Positions 34,694-43,176 of a DNA stretch of 64,000 nucleotides are shown here, in pieces. Under the pieces are notes generated by a model. That model ran no database searches and had not been told where the DNA came from. It saw only the letters and a list, made by a program, of their open reading frames with translations. Position 1 is the stretch's first letter, and each line of letters opens with the position of its first letter. The translations under genes were made by a program, and so were the position numbers. This stretch comes from CAWBVG01 sp963792175 (lineage in GTDB: Bacteria; Acidobacteriota; Vicinamibacteria; Vicinamibacterales; CAVVIG01), in the NCBI GenBank assembly GCA_963792175.1, contig CAWBVG010000033.1, positions 62,001 to 126,000 on the forward strand, in the 5' to 3' direction.

Positions 34694-35383
34694 TTACGCG
34701 AGCACTTTGATGACGACGCGGCGGTTCTGGGCGCGGCCGGCCTTGGTCTTGTTCGGCGCAACCGGCTTCTCTTCGCCGTAGCTGATGACGTTCATCTTGT
34801 GCAGCGGAATCTGGTACTGCTCGTAGAGATACCGCTTGACCGCCTCGGCGCGCTCCAGACCGATCTTCTCGTTGATCATCTTGTCGCCGACGTTGTCCGT
34901 GTGACCCTCGATCTCGAGGTAGATGGCCTTCGGATCCTGCTTCAACTGCGCGACCATCTGGTCGAGCCGCTGCTTCGCTTCATCGGGCAGCACGGTCTTG
35001 CCGAACTTGAAGTTGCCCTGATCCTCGCTCAACACCACTTCGTAGACGAGGCGCTTGTTGGCCTTGTCCATCACGTCGAACTTGGTGTTGGCTTCGGTGC
35101 CGACGGCCTTGGCGTCGTTGGCGGCCGAGTGCGCCGCTGCCGCTGCGTCGTTGGCGGCCTGCGCCTTCGAATCGGCCGCGGCGGCCTTGGCGTCGACCTC
35201 AGAAATGCGGCCCTCGTTCTTGCGCGTGCGCTCCTGCGTTTCCTCGAGCGAGCGTCCCTGCGCGTCAACCTTCTCGTTGACTTCGCCAACGCTGGTTCGC
35301 ACGAACTTCTTGGTCGCGCAGGCGGTGGACCCACCTAGCGCCAGAGCCACAAGGGGAACAGCGACGAACAGTTTCCGGAACAT
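34694..35383 (-). CDS. OmpA-family outer-membrane lipoprotein with coiled-coil spacer
   Basis: The ATG at 35381-35383 has AGGAGG 7 bases upstream. The 229-residue protein starts with a lipoprotein signal (LALGGSTAC, lipid on Cys22). A helical coiled-coil spacer (about 30-90, Ala/Asp/Lys-rich) precedes a C-terminal OmpA domain (about 105-229): FKFGKTVLPDEAKQRLDQM, IEGHTDNVGDKMINEKIGLERAEAV and GRAQNRRVVI. The Asp and Arg of the domain (HTDN, NRR) bind diaminopimelate of peptidoglycan. It therefore ties the outer membrane to the wall. It is 11 bases after the VWFA gene on the same strand. Confidence 0.92.
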   Translation of the reverse strand: MFRKLFVAVPLVALALGGSTACATKKFVRTSVGEVNEKVDAQGRSLEETQERTRKNEGRISEVDAKAAAADSKAQAANDAAAAAHSAANDAKAVGTEANTKFDVMDKANKRLVYEVVLSEDQGNFKFGKTVLPDEAKQRLDQMVAQLKQDPKAIYLEIEGHTDNVGDKMINEKIGLERAEAVKRYLYEQYQIPLHKMNVISYGEEKPVAPNKTKAGRAQNRRVVIKVLA

Positions 35384-35394
35384 GGTCGATCCTC

Positions 35395-36358
35395 CTAATG
35401 CAACGTCGGGCTTGATTGCCCCGCTATGTAACCACTCCGGGCACGAACAGTCAGGTCCTTGTTGCGCGCGCGGACCACGAGCGGATGCCAGCCCGGCTGC
35501 CCGCTCGATTCGAATGCGATGAGGTACTGATGCCGCAGCTCGTCGATGATCTGGCGCGCCGCGACGCTGCGCTGTCCCGGCGTGCTGGCGACGAAGACGT
35601 GACCGCCCGTCCAGGCGGCGAGGTCCGCCAGGGACCCGACAAGCGCTGATTGCTGGGCCGCCGGCACCGCCGTCTCTTCCGACGGGTTGTCGATCGACGG
35701 CACGATGCCGAAGATGTAGACCGGGACGTCGATCCCGCTGGCAATGGCGGACACTTCTGCCGGCTTGAGATAACTCGGCGGTGTCGGCGCCGTCGGTGAG
35801 GACGACGACCGCACGGCGGCGCCCCTCGCGCTCGCCAACACGCCTGGCGGTCAGCGCGATGGCGTCGTGGAGCGAGGTTTCGCCGAAGGGCTTTTTACCC
35901 GTCAGCCCGTTTGGCAGCGTTTTCAAGCCGACCGTGAACGGTGCGACCTCGTCCAGATGCGTGTCGAACGTGAAGACCGCCGCCTCGTCGCGCGTGGGAT
36001 CGAGCCAGCTCATGACGTGCTCGGCCGCCTCGCGCGCATACTTCAAATGCCCTTCCATGCTCCCGCTGACGTCGAACAGCATCGCGACGCTGACGCCCGT
36101 CAGGTCGTGCCGGAAGTCCTTGATGTTTCGCGCCTGGCCCCCGTCGAGGATTTCGAAATCACGCGCCGTGAGATCCGCGACAAAGCGGCCCTTGCGGTCG
36201 CGGACGATGGCAGCGATCCGTACCATGTCGACGCTGGACTTGAAGGAGGGGACCATTGCCGGCGGCGTCTGGGTCTGCCCCGCCACCTTTCCGTCCCACC
36301 TGATTCCGGTTGCCAGCGCCAAAATAATCGCTACCTTGATGAGCTTGCCCCGCATCAT
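35395..36358 (-). CDS. VWFA-domain protein of the Acidobacteria-type family, one frameshift
   Basis: The ATG at 36356-36358 has AAGGA about 8 bases upstream and is followed by a signal peptide (MRGKLIKVAIILALATGIR). Residues from SSVDMVRIAAIVRDRKG and DLTARDFEILDGGQ form the lead domain of the VWFA-related family first defined in Acidobacteria. The VWFA domain begins MLFDVSGSMEG, the D-x-S-x-S metal site. Near 35785 the frame changes and continues as IASGIDVPVYIFGI, LADLAAWTGGHVFVAS and IIDELRHQYLIAFES to the TAG at 35395. The repaired length is about 320 residues. It acts in the periplasm, probably in adhesion or protein contacts, and shares an operon with the OmpA gene. Confidence 0.82.
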
Positions 36359-36388
36359 CGGCTGTTTCCTTTCCAAAGTTGCTGCCAT

Positions 36389-36518
36389 GTGATTAAGTGT
36401 TGATACAGTTGAAGTTAATCGAATCTAGCGTCGGTACGCGGAGTGCCACCGTATAGAAAATCGTGTAGAAATTACTCGTCGACACGGCATCCGTATCGGG
36501 TCGGAGTAGAATCCTCGC
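36389..36518. promoter_or_regulatory. AT-richer divergent promoter region
   Basis: The 130 bp between divergent VWFA and aminotransferase genes is clearly richer in A and T than its surroundings (for example TATAGAAAATCGTGTAGAAA and GTTGATACAGTTGAAG). No hairpin repeat is present. A -10 like TATAGA sits near 36453, but I cannot define a convincing -35 partner. Confidence 0.4.
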
Positions 36519-37739
36519 GTGACAACCGCCAGGACCGCGGCGGCGATACCAACGGCCGCGCGCGTTCACCGCTTCACCTACGCCATTCGGAATATCGTCG
36601 CCGAGGCCCAGAAAGTTGAGGCGGCAGGCACGCGCGTCCGCTATCTCAATATCGGCGATCCGGTCGCCTTCGGGTTCAAGACGCCGGCACATCTGGTCGA
36701 GGCGGTGACGCGCGCGATGCGCGACGGGCACAACACGTATGGCCCGTCCGCGGGGATTCCGGCGGCCCGGGAGGCCGTGGCGGCGGAATACACCCGCACA
36801 GGCTTTCCGGTCGCCGCCGATCGCGTCTTCATCACGGCGGGCACGTCGGAAGGGATCGAGCTGACGCTGAGCGCGGTGTGCGACAGCGGCGGCGAAGTCC
36901 TCGTGCCGATGCCGACCTATCCCTTGTACACCGCCGTGCTGGCCAAGCTGGACGCTCAGGCGAAGTACTACCGGCTGGATGCCTCGAACGGCTGGATGCC
37001 CGACCTGGATCACCTGAAGAGTCTGGTCACGTCCGCCACCCGCGCACTGGTCGTGATCGACCCGAACAATCCCACCGGTGCAGTGTATCCATTAGAGACG
37101 CGTCGTGCCTTGCTCGACTTCGCCGACGCGCACGGCCTGTTGGTGCTTGCGGACGAAGTGTACGGCGATCTCGGATTTTCCGGCCCTGTCCCGCCTTACG
37201 GTCTGCTCGACCCCGACGCGGCGATTATCTCGTTCTCGAGCTTGTCGAAGGCTTACCTGGCGCCCGGCTGGCGCACGGGCTGGATGGCGATCGGGCGTTC
37301 ACCGCGCCTGGACGCGGTCGTGGCGGCCGTGAAGAAACTGGCGGACGGGCGGCTTTGCAGCACGGTCCCGATGCAGTATGCGATCGCGCCGGCGCTCACC
37401 GGCGATCGCTCGCACCAGCCGTCCTTCCGGCGCGACCTCGAGGCGCGCGCGCAGCTCACGGTGGAACGGCTGCGCGCCATGCCTGGCGTCTCGTGCGTGG
37501 CGCCGACCGCCGCGTTCTACGCGATGCCGCGGGTGTCGCTGCCGCCCGGACGTACTGACGAGGATTACGTGAAGGCGCTGCTCCATGCGACCGGGGTCCT
37601 CTGCGTCTATGGCTCCGGCTTCGGTCTGCCCGCCGACCAGGGATTCCTGCGCATCGTCTTCCTGGCGCCGCTCGATGAGCTGCGAGACATCTACGATCTG
37701 ATGGCGGGATTCACGGAAGACTACCTGAGAAGCTCATAA
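36519..37739 (+). CDS. Alanine-type class I aminotransferase
   Basis: A GTG at 36519 starts a 406-residue protein that is intact. Motifs are YLNIGDPVAFGFKTP, FITAGTSEGIEL, VIDPNNPTGAVY (Asn), VLADEVYGDLGF (Asp, Tyr) and SFSSLSKAYLAPGWRTGW with the PLP lysine and the substrate-binding Arg at GWRTG. This pattern is that of the AlaT/AlaA branch, which makes alanine from pyruvate and glutamate. The residues do not prove the substrate. It is 23 bases upstream of the AI-2E exporter gene on the same strand. Confidence 0.88.
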   Translation: MTTARTAAAIPTAARVHRFTYAIRNIVAEAQKVEAAGTRVRYLNIGDPVAFGFKTPAHLVEAVTRAMRDGHNTYGPSAGIPAAREAVAAEYTRTGFPVAADRVFITAGTSEGIELTLSAVCDSGGEVLVPMPTYPLYTAVLAKLDAQAKYYRLDASNGWMPDLDHLKSLVTSATRALVVIDPNNPTGAVYPLETRRALLDFADAHGLLVLADEVYGDLGFSGPVPPYGLLDPDAAIISFSSLSKAYLAPGWRTGWMAIGRSPRLDAVVAAVKKLADGRLCSTVPMQYAIAPALTGDRSHQPSFRRDLEARAQLTVERLRAMPGVSCVAPTAAFYAMPRVSLPPGRTDEDYVKALLHATGVLCVYGSGFGLPADQGFLRIVFLAPLDELRDIYDLMAGFTEDYLRSS

Positions 37740-37762
37740 TGGCTGGTGGCTGATCGCTGCCG

Positions 37763-38803
37763 ATGATGACGGACCGCGATTTCACGCGACGACTGCTGCA
37801 GACCGTCGCTACCGTCGGCGGTACGGCCATCCTGGTTGCGATCCTGTGGGCCGCGCGTGAAGCGCTGCTGCTGATCTACATCAGCGCGCTCATCGCGATG
37901 GGGTTCTCGCCGATCGTCGGTGTCCTGGAGCGCGTGCGCGGTGTGCCCCGCTGGCTCGCCATTCTCGTCATCTATCTCGCCATCGTCGCCGTCCTCGTCG
38001 TCCTCGGCCTGATGATCATCCCGCCGCTGGTCGCGCAGGCGGCGGCGCTGTGGGCGAAGATCCCGAGCTACTTCAACGCGTTCCAGACCTTTCTCATCAA
38101 GCACAAGCTGATGGTCCATCGCGTGACGCTCGAGGAGGCCGTGCAGAGCGCGCCCAGCGGCACCGGTGGCAACGCGGTCGGGACGGTGCTGGTCGCGATC
38201 TCGAGTCTGATCGGCGGCGTCTTCGGGCTCATCACGATCCTGATTCTCAGTTTCTATCTGCTGCTCGAAGCGCAACCGATGTTCGACGCGCTGATGCGGT
38301 TCGTGCCGGCGGGCCGCCGCGCCGATGTGGCGACCGCGTCGCGTCAGGCGGTCGTCAAGGTCAGCGCGTGGCTGCGGGCGCAGCTCTTGCTCGCGGGCGT
38401 CATGGGCATCTTCGCGGCCATCGGTCTGTACCTGCTCGACGTGCCGTACTTCTACGTGATCGCGCTGGTGGCAGCGATCGGTGAAACCATCCCGATCGTC
38501 GGCCCGATCATCGGCGGCATCACCGCGGTTGGTGTCGCGATCACCGTGTCGCCGCAGCTGGCGGGATTGGTTGGCGTGTATTTCCTCGTCCTGCACCAGC
38601 TCGAAGCCAACGTGCTCGTGCCCAAGATCATGGAACGGCGTGTCGGCGTCAGTCCGGTCATCGTGATGATCGCGCTGCTGATCGGCGGCGCGCTATGGGG
38701 CCTGGTCGGCGCGATCCTCGCTATTCCGACCGCGGCGATCATCTCGGTCATCGTGTCGGAGTTCGCGAGCGAAGAGGACGTCCGGATTCAGCGCATCCGG
38801 TGA
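37763..38803 (+). CDS. AI-2E family transporter (PerM/TqsA-like)
   Basis: The 346-residue protein has two helices at 15-55 with a charged loop, two at 65-95, then a soluble segment (95-150), and four or more C-terminal helices. AIGETIPIVGPIIGGITA and ILAIPTAAIISVIV are family signatures in the last third. Such proteins export small signals or act as ion exchangers. Its stop overlaps the next membrane protein start as GTGA. Confidence 0.85.
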   Translation: MMTDRDFTRRLLQTVATVGGTAILVAILWAAREALLLIYISALIAMGFSPIVGVLERVRGVPRWLAILVIYLAIVAVLVVLGLMIIPPLVAQAAALWAKIPSYFNAFQTFLIKHKLMVHRVTLEEAVQSAPSGTGGNAVGTVLVAISSLIGGVFGLITILILSFYLLLEAQPMFDALMRFVPAGRRADVATASRQAVVKVSAWLRAQLLLAGVMGIFAAIGLYLLDVPYFYVIALVAAIGETIPIVGPIIGGITAVGVAITVSPQLAGLVGVYFLVLHQLEANVLVPKIMERRVGVSPVIVMIALLIGGALWGLVGAILAIPTAAIISVIVSEFASEEDVRIQRIR

Positions 38804-40728
38804 ATACTGCCGATATCGAACGCAGAGCACGCGGAGCACGCAGAGTGTTCGTTTTCTCTGCGAGCTCGGCGAGCTTTGCGTTCCTCGTTTACCTCGTGCT
38901 CACGCTGGCGCTGACGTGGCCGCTGGCGCGCGGGCTGGCGCACGATGTTCCGAGCGACTTCGGCGATCCGCTCTTCACGATGTGGGTGATGGCGTGGGAT
39001 GCCACCCACCTGGGGCCCGGGTGGTGGAACGCGAACATTTTTCATCCACACCCGCTCGCGCTCGCCTACTCGGAGCACTTTCTTCCCCAGGCGCTTCAGG
39101 CGCTGCCGGTCTATCTCGTCACGGCCAATCCGATTCTCGGCTACAACCTTGTGTTCCTGTCGACGTTCGTGCTGTCAGGCCTCGGGATGTATCTCTTCAC
39201 CCGCGATCTGACCGGACGCTGGGAGAGCGCGATGCTGGCCGGGCTCGCGTACGCGTTCGCGCCGTACCGGATCGCGTCGCTGCCTCACCTCCATGTGCTG
39301 TCGTCCGCGTGGCTGCCGTTCGTGCTGCTCGGATTTCGGCGCTACCTGGCGACCGGCAGGATGCCGCCGCTCTTCGGGGCGGTCGTCGCATGGGTCGCGC
39401 AGAATCTTTCGTCCGGGTACTACATCTTCTTCTTCGGCCCGGCGGTCGTCGCGTACATCGCGTGGGAGCTCACGGTGCGGCACCTCTGGTCGAACACCCG
39501 GACCGTCGCGACGATCGCCGTCGCCTGCGCCGCGGTGGCGGCGATGACCGTGCCGTTCATGTTGCCGTATCTGGCGCTGCGAAACCGCGACTTCAGCCCG
39601 CGTGCGGCGCGCGAGGTCGATCGGTTTGCCGCCGACGTGTACTCGTACCTGACGGCGGCGCCAAACCTTCGCGTGTGGGGCGGACGTCTGCGCGCGTGGC
39701 CGAAGCCCGAAAGCGCGCTCTTCCCGGGACTGACCATCGCCGCGCTCGCCGTGTTCGCGTGCATTCGTGCCTGGCGTGACGCGCGATTCGCCGGGTGGTT
39801 CACCACGACGGCCATCGCGATCGCGCTCGTGCTGTCGACACTCGTGTTCGGCTGGTCGATCCGGCTGCCGCTGCTCAAGGTGACGAGCCTCGGGCGGGCG
39901 GCGCTGGCCGCGGCGGCGCTGGTGACGATCGCGCTCGTTGGCTCACGCGCGATCCGGGCAGCAGCCCGTCGCTGGTTCCGGCAGCCCGCCGCCATCCTGT
40001 CGCTCCTCGCCGCGTCCGCTGTCGTCCTCTCGTTGGGGACGCGAATCACGGCGAAGGGGCGCGTGGTCCTTGAATCCGCCCCGTACGCGCTGCTGTACCG
40101 ATTCGTCCCGGGCTTCGACGCCCTCCGCGTGCCGAGCCGGTTCGCGATGCTCGTCGCCTTCTGCCTCGCCGGACTCGTGGCGATTGGCGTCGCCGCCATC
40201 GGCGACGATCGGCGCCGCCGGCTCGTCGCGCTCGTGGCCGGGGCGTTGATCGTGATCGAGTTCGTGCCCGCGCCCTTCCCGATCAACGGCAACTCGACGG
40301 TGTACGCGCGTGCCGATCTCGCACCGCTGCCGGATATCCTCGAATCGGGCGCGGGCGCGCCGCCGGTGTATCGCTTCATCGCCAGCCTGCCCCCGAACAC
40401 CGCGATCCTGGAGCTGCCGCTCGGCGAGCCGGCGTTCGACATCCGCTACATGTTCTATTCGACGCTGCACTGGAAGCCGCTGGTCAACGGCTACAGCGGC
40501 GGCGAACCGTCGGAATACCAGCTGCTCGAGACGAGTCTTCAGGACGTCAGGGCACGTCCCGACCGCGCGTGGCAGGCGCTGGTCAACTCCGCGGCAACGC
40601 ATGTCGTCGTTCACGAAGCGCTGTTCGTTCGTGACGACGGGCCGTCTCTGACCGCCTGGATGACGGAGCGCGGGGGCCGCGAGGTCGCGAGATTCGGCGC
40701 GGACGTGGTCGTCGAGTTGCCGCGGTAG
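38800..40728 (+). CDS. Multi-spanning membrane protein, paralogue of the one at 32266; N-terminus encoded by a hairpin repeat
   Basis: A GTG at 38800 overlaps the upstream stop. The 642-residue protein has about eleven hydrophobic helices and a C-terminal soluble part. FGDPLFTMWVMAWDATHL, PLALAYSEHFLPQAL, FAPYRIASLPHLHVLSSAW, RFVPGFDALRVPSRFAML and MFYSTLHWKPLVNGYSGGEPSEY parallel the protein at 32266, so they are paralogues. The first 28 residues (RRARGARRVFVFSASSASF) come from the repeat at 38818-38883, and the first membrane helix starts inside its right arm. Probably a GT-C type glycosyltransferase, but this is not proven by any catalytic residue I can name. Confidence 0.78.
   Translation: MNTADIERRARGARRVFVFSASSASFAFLVYLVLTLALTWPLARGLAHDVPSDFGDPLFTMWVMAWDATHLGPGWWNANIFHPHPLALAYSEHFLPQALQALPVYLVTANPILGYNLVFLSTFVLSGLGMYLFTRDLTGRWESAMLAGLAYAFAPYRIASLPHLHVLSSAWLPFVLLGFRRYLATGRMPPLFGAVVAWVAQNLSSGYYIFFFGPAVVAYIAWELTVRHLWSNTRTVATIAVACAAVAAMTVPFMLPYLALRNRDFSPRAAREVDRFAADVYSYLTAAPNLRVWGGRLRAWPKPESALFPGLTIAALAVFACIRAWRDARFAGWFTTTAIAIALVLSTLVFGWSIRLPLLKVTSLGRAALAAAALVTIALVGSRAIRAAARRWFRQPAAILSLLAASAVVLSLGTRITAKGRVVLESAPYALLYRFVPGFDALRVPSRFAMLVAFCLAGLVAIGVAAIGDDRRRRLVALVAGALIVIEFVPAPFPINGNSTVYARADLAPLPDILESGAGAPPVYRFIASLPPNTAILELPLGEPAFDIRYMFYSTLHWKPLVNGYSGGEPSEYQLLETSLQDVRARPDRAWQALVNSAATHVVVHEALFVRDDGPSLTAWMTERGGREVARFGADVVVELPR
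38818..38883. repeat. Hairpin repeat within the coding start, word GAACGCAGAGCACGC
   Basis: The left arm 38818-38845 and right arm 38856-38883 are inverted copies (GAACGCAGAGCACG against the complement of GAGCTTTGCGTTC) with a 10-base loop. It belongs to the same word family as 8196-8262. It is translated in frame at the start of the membrane protein. Confidence 0.85.
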
Positions 40729-40752
40729 TGTAGTCATATACTGATCCCTTCC

Positions 40753-41934
40753 ATGAGATCCGATCCGCTGGGTTATCTGACGACTGAACTGGAGGCGCTG
40801 AAGCAGCAGGGGCTCTATCGCACCCTGCGCGTGCTGGAAGGCGAGCAGAAGGCACAAACCACCTTCGATCACCGCCAGGTCGTCAACCTGTCGTCGAACA
40901 ACTACCTGGGCCTGACCACGCATCCGCTGCTCAAGGAACGCGCGCTGGAGGCCACGCGCCGCCTTGGTGTCGGCTCGGGATCGGTCCGGTCGATTGCCGG
41001 CACGATGGACATTCACATGGAGCTCGAGCGGCGGCTCGCCCTGTTCAAGCACACGGAAGCCGTCGTCGTGTTTCAGAGCGGATTTGCCGCGAACGCCGGC
41101 ACCGTGGCTGCCGTCTTATCCAAAGACGATGTCGTCATCTCCGACGAGCTCAATCACGCCAGCATCATCGATGGCTGCCGTCTCAGCCGCGCGGCGATCA
41201 AAGTGTTTCCGCACAAGGACGCCGCCGCCGCCCGGCGTATCGTCGCGGAGTTGCCGGCGGCGCAGCGCAAGCTGCTCATCACCGACGGCGTGTTCAGCAT
41301 GGACGGCGACCTCGGCGCGCTGCCGGCGCTGTGCGACATCGCCGAGGAATTCGGCTGCATCATGATGGTGGACGACGCGCACGCCAGCGGCGTGTTCGGG
41401 CGGAACGGCCGCGGCACCATCGATCACTTCGGCATGCACGGGCGGGTGGATATCCAGGTCGGCACGCTGTCAAAGGCGATCGGCGCGCTCGGCGGCTACG
41501 TCGCCGGCAGCCGCGCGCTCGTCGAGTTCCTCTATCACCGCGCGCGCCCGTTTCTGTTCTCGACATCCCACCCGCCCGCCGTCGCGGCCGCGTGCATCGC
41601 GGCGCTGGACGTGCTGGAGCAGGAACCGCAGATCATCGAGCGGCTGTGGGAGAACACGCGGTTCTTCAAATCCGGACTGCAGACGCTCGGCTTCAACACC
41701 GGCCTGAGCGAAAGCCCGATCACCCCGGTCATCGTCGGCGACGGCGCGCTGGCGATGAAGCTGTCTGACCGCCTGTTTCAGGAAGGCGTCTTCGCGCAGG
41801 GCATTGCGTTTCCGACCGTCGCCCGCGACAAGGCGCGCGTCCGGACCATCGTCACGGCCACCCACACGCGCGACGAGCTGCAGTTCGCGCTCGACGTGTT
41901 CGCGAAGGTCGGCCGCGAGCTGAGCATTCTTTGA
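40753..41934 (+). CDS. kbl: Alpha-oxoamine synthase family: glycine C-acetyltransferase (2-amino-3-ketobutyrate CoA ligase) type
   Basis: The 393-residue protein is intact. SSNNYLGLTTHP, GVGSGSVRSIAGTMDIHMELE, FQSGFAANAGTV, DELNHASIIDG, ITDGVFSMDGDLG, VDDAHASGVFG (D207, H210) and VGTLSKAIGALGGYV (PLP lysine K241) are all alpha-oxoamine synthase motifs. The family also includes 8-amino-7-oxononanoate synthase (BioF) and serine palmitoyltransferase; the RSIAGTMDIHMELE reading fits Kbl best, but BioF activity cannot be ruled out. It would cleave or form 2-amino-3-ketobutyrate in threonine metabolism. The stop TGA is overlapped by the TTG start of the next gene. Confidence 0.82.
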   Translation: MRSDPLGYLTTELEALKQQGLYRTLRVLEGEQKAQTTFDHRQVVNLSSNNYLGLTTHPLLKERALEATRRLGVGSGSVRSIAGTMDIHMELERRLALFKHTEAVVVFQSGFAANAGTVAAVLSKDDVVISDELNHASIIDGCRLSRAAIKVFPHKDAAAARRIVAELPAAQRKLLITDGVFSMDGDLGALPALCDIAEEFGCIMMVDDAHASGVFGRNGRGTIDHFGMHGRVDIQVGTLSKAIGALGGYVAGSRALVEFLYHRARPFLFSTSHPPAVAAACIAALDVLEQEPQIIERLWENTRFFKSGLQTLGFNTGLSESPITPVIVGDGALAMKLSDRLFQEGVFAQGIAFPTVARDKARVRTIVTATHTRDELQFALDVFAKVGRELSIL

Positions 41935-43115
41935 GCCGCCGTCCTCCGCACGGGTCGCGTCTCCAGGACTTTTTCAACACCTACACCCGCGATCTGACCG
42001 CCGACGATCTGCAGCGCCTGTTCACGCGCGACACGCGCGAAGCGTACAAGTTCTTCACGCGGGGCGTAGACGCCGAAGCGCTCAAGTCGCTGCCGTGGCA
42101 CCGCCGCGCAATCGCCCACACGCGCGTGCTGTTCGTGGCGTTCACGATGAAGCTGTCGCCGGCGCGCCGCGTGTTGTACGGCGCGGCGCTGCTGCTGGCG
42201 TTCATCGGACTGTTCAATCTGTTCCGCGGCATTGGTCTCGTCGAGATCGCGCAGGTGCCGTTCGTCGGCGGCGTCGGCGTGCCCGGTCCGCTCTTCCGCG
42301 AGGGGACGTGGTCGCTGCTCTTCGCGTTCGCGCTGATGAACCTGCTCGTCCTGCTGGAAGTCGCCGACCGGCTGTCGCTCAAGAACGACCTCGAGATCGC
42401 GCGCGAGATTCAACAGGCGATGCTGCCGGCCGGCCTTTACAGCGCGCCAGGCGTCGAGACCTTCGGTCTCAGCCGGCCAGCCAATACCGTCGGCGGCGAT
42501 TTCTACGACATCCTGCCGCTCGAGGACGGCCGGCTTGTCGTGACAGTGGGCGACGTCGCCGGAAAAGGCAGCCCGGCGGCACTCCTGATGGCGCTGCTGC
42601 TCGCGATGCTGCGAACGCTCGTCGACGAGAAACTGGAGCCGGCCGAGCTCATCACCCGATTGAACGTCCAGGTGTGCCGGCACGCACCCGGCTCGAGGTT
42701 CATCACGCTCTTCTACGCGGTCTATGAACCGTTGACCGGCGACATGACCTACGTCAGCGCCGGCCACACGCCACCGCTGCTGATTCGCGCCGACGGCAGC
42801 TGCACGCGGCTGACGGAAGGCGGCATCGCCCTCGGCATGTTCGATCACTCGACTTACAAGACCGGTCAGCTGACGATTCAACCGGATGAGGTGCTGGCCA
42901 TCTACAGCGACGGCGTCACCGAAGCCGAAAACGCCGCCGGACGGCCGTTCGACGAGGAAGGTCTCGAGAACGCGCTCAAGGCGAACCGCACCGAGCCCGT
43001 CACGTCGATGGGGTCGGCCATCGTCCGCGCCGTCGAACAGCACAGCGCCGATACGCGTCTGGCGGACGATCTCACCATCCTGCTGCTCCGGCGTCTCGCG
43101 ATCGTCGCGGCATAG
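41931..43115 (+). CDS. SpoIIE-type PP2C serine phosphatase with two membrane helices
   Basis: A TTG at 41931 overlaps the upstream TGA as TTGA. The 394-residue protein has a soluble lead of about 70 residues (LQDFFNTYTRDLTADDLQRLF), two hydrophobic helices (about 85-105 and 125-145), a linker helix (EIAREIQQAMLP) and a SpoIIE domain: GGDFYDILPLEDGRLVVTVGDVAGKG, GSRFITLFYAVYEP, TYVSAGHTPPLL, LAIYSDGVTEAEN and LADDLTILLLRR. Acidic residues in GGDF, GDVAGKG and SDG bind metal. Such RsbU-like phosphatases control anti-sigma antagonist proteins; no partner lies here. The coupled start suggests co-expression with the Kbl-like enzyme. Confidence 0.88.
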   Translation: MSRRPPHGSRLQDFFNTYTRDLTADDLQRLFTRDTREAYKFFTRGVDAEALKSLPWHRRAIAHTRVLFVAFTMKLSPARRVLYGAALLLAFIGLFNLFRGIGLVEIAQVPFVGGVGVPGPLFREGTWSLLFAFALMNLLVLLEVADRLSLKNDLEIAREIQQAMLPAGLYSAPGVETFGLSRPANTVGGDFYDILPLEDGRLVVTVGDVAGKGSPAALLMALLLAMLRTLVDEKLEPAELITRLNVQVCRHAPGSRFITLFYAVYEPLTGDMTYVSAGHTPPLLIRADGSCTRLTEGGIALGMFDHSTYKTGQLTIQPDEVLAIYSDGVTEAENAAGRPFDEEGLENALKANRTEPVTSMGSAIVRAVEQHSADTRLADDLTILLLRRLAIVAA

Positions 43116-43176
43116 CTCGACTCCGAACCGCTCGTCGAAGTGTCTAAAATAAGAGTTCCGGCAAAGACTTGTGAGA

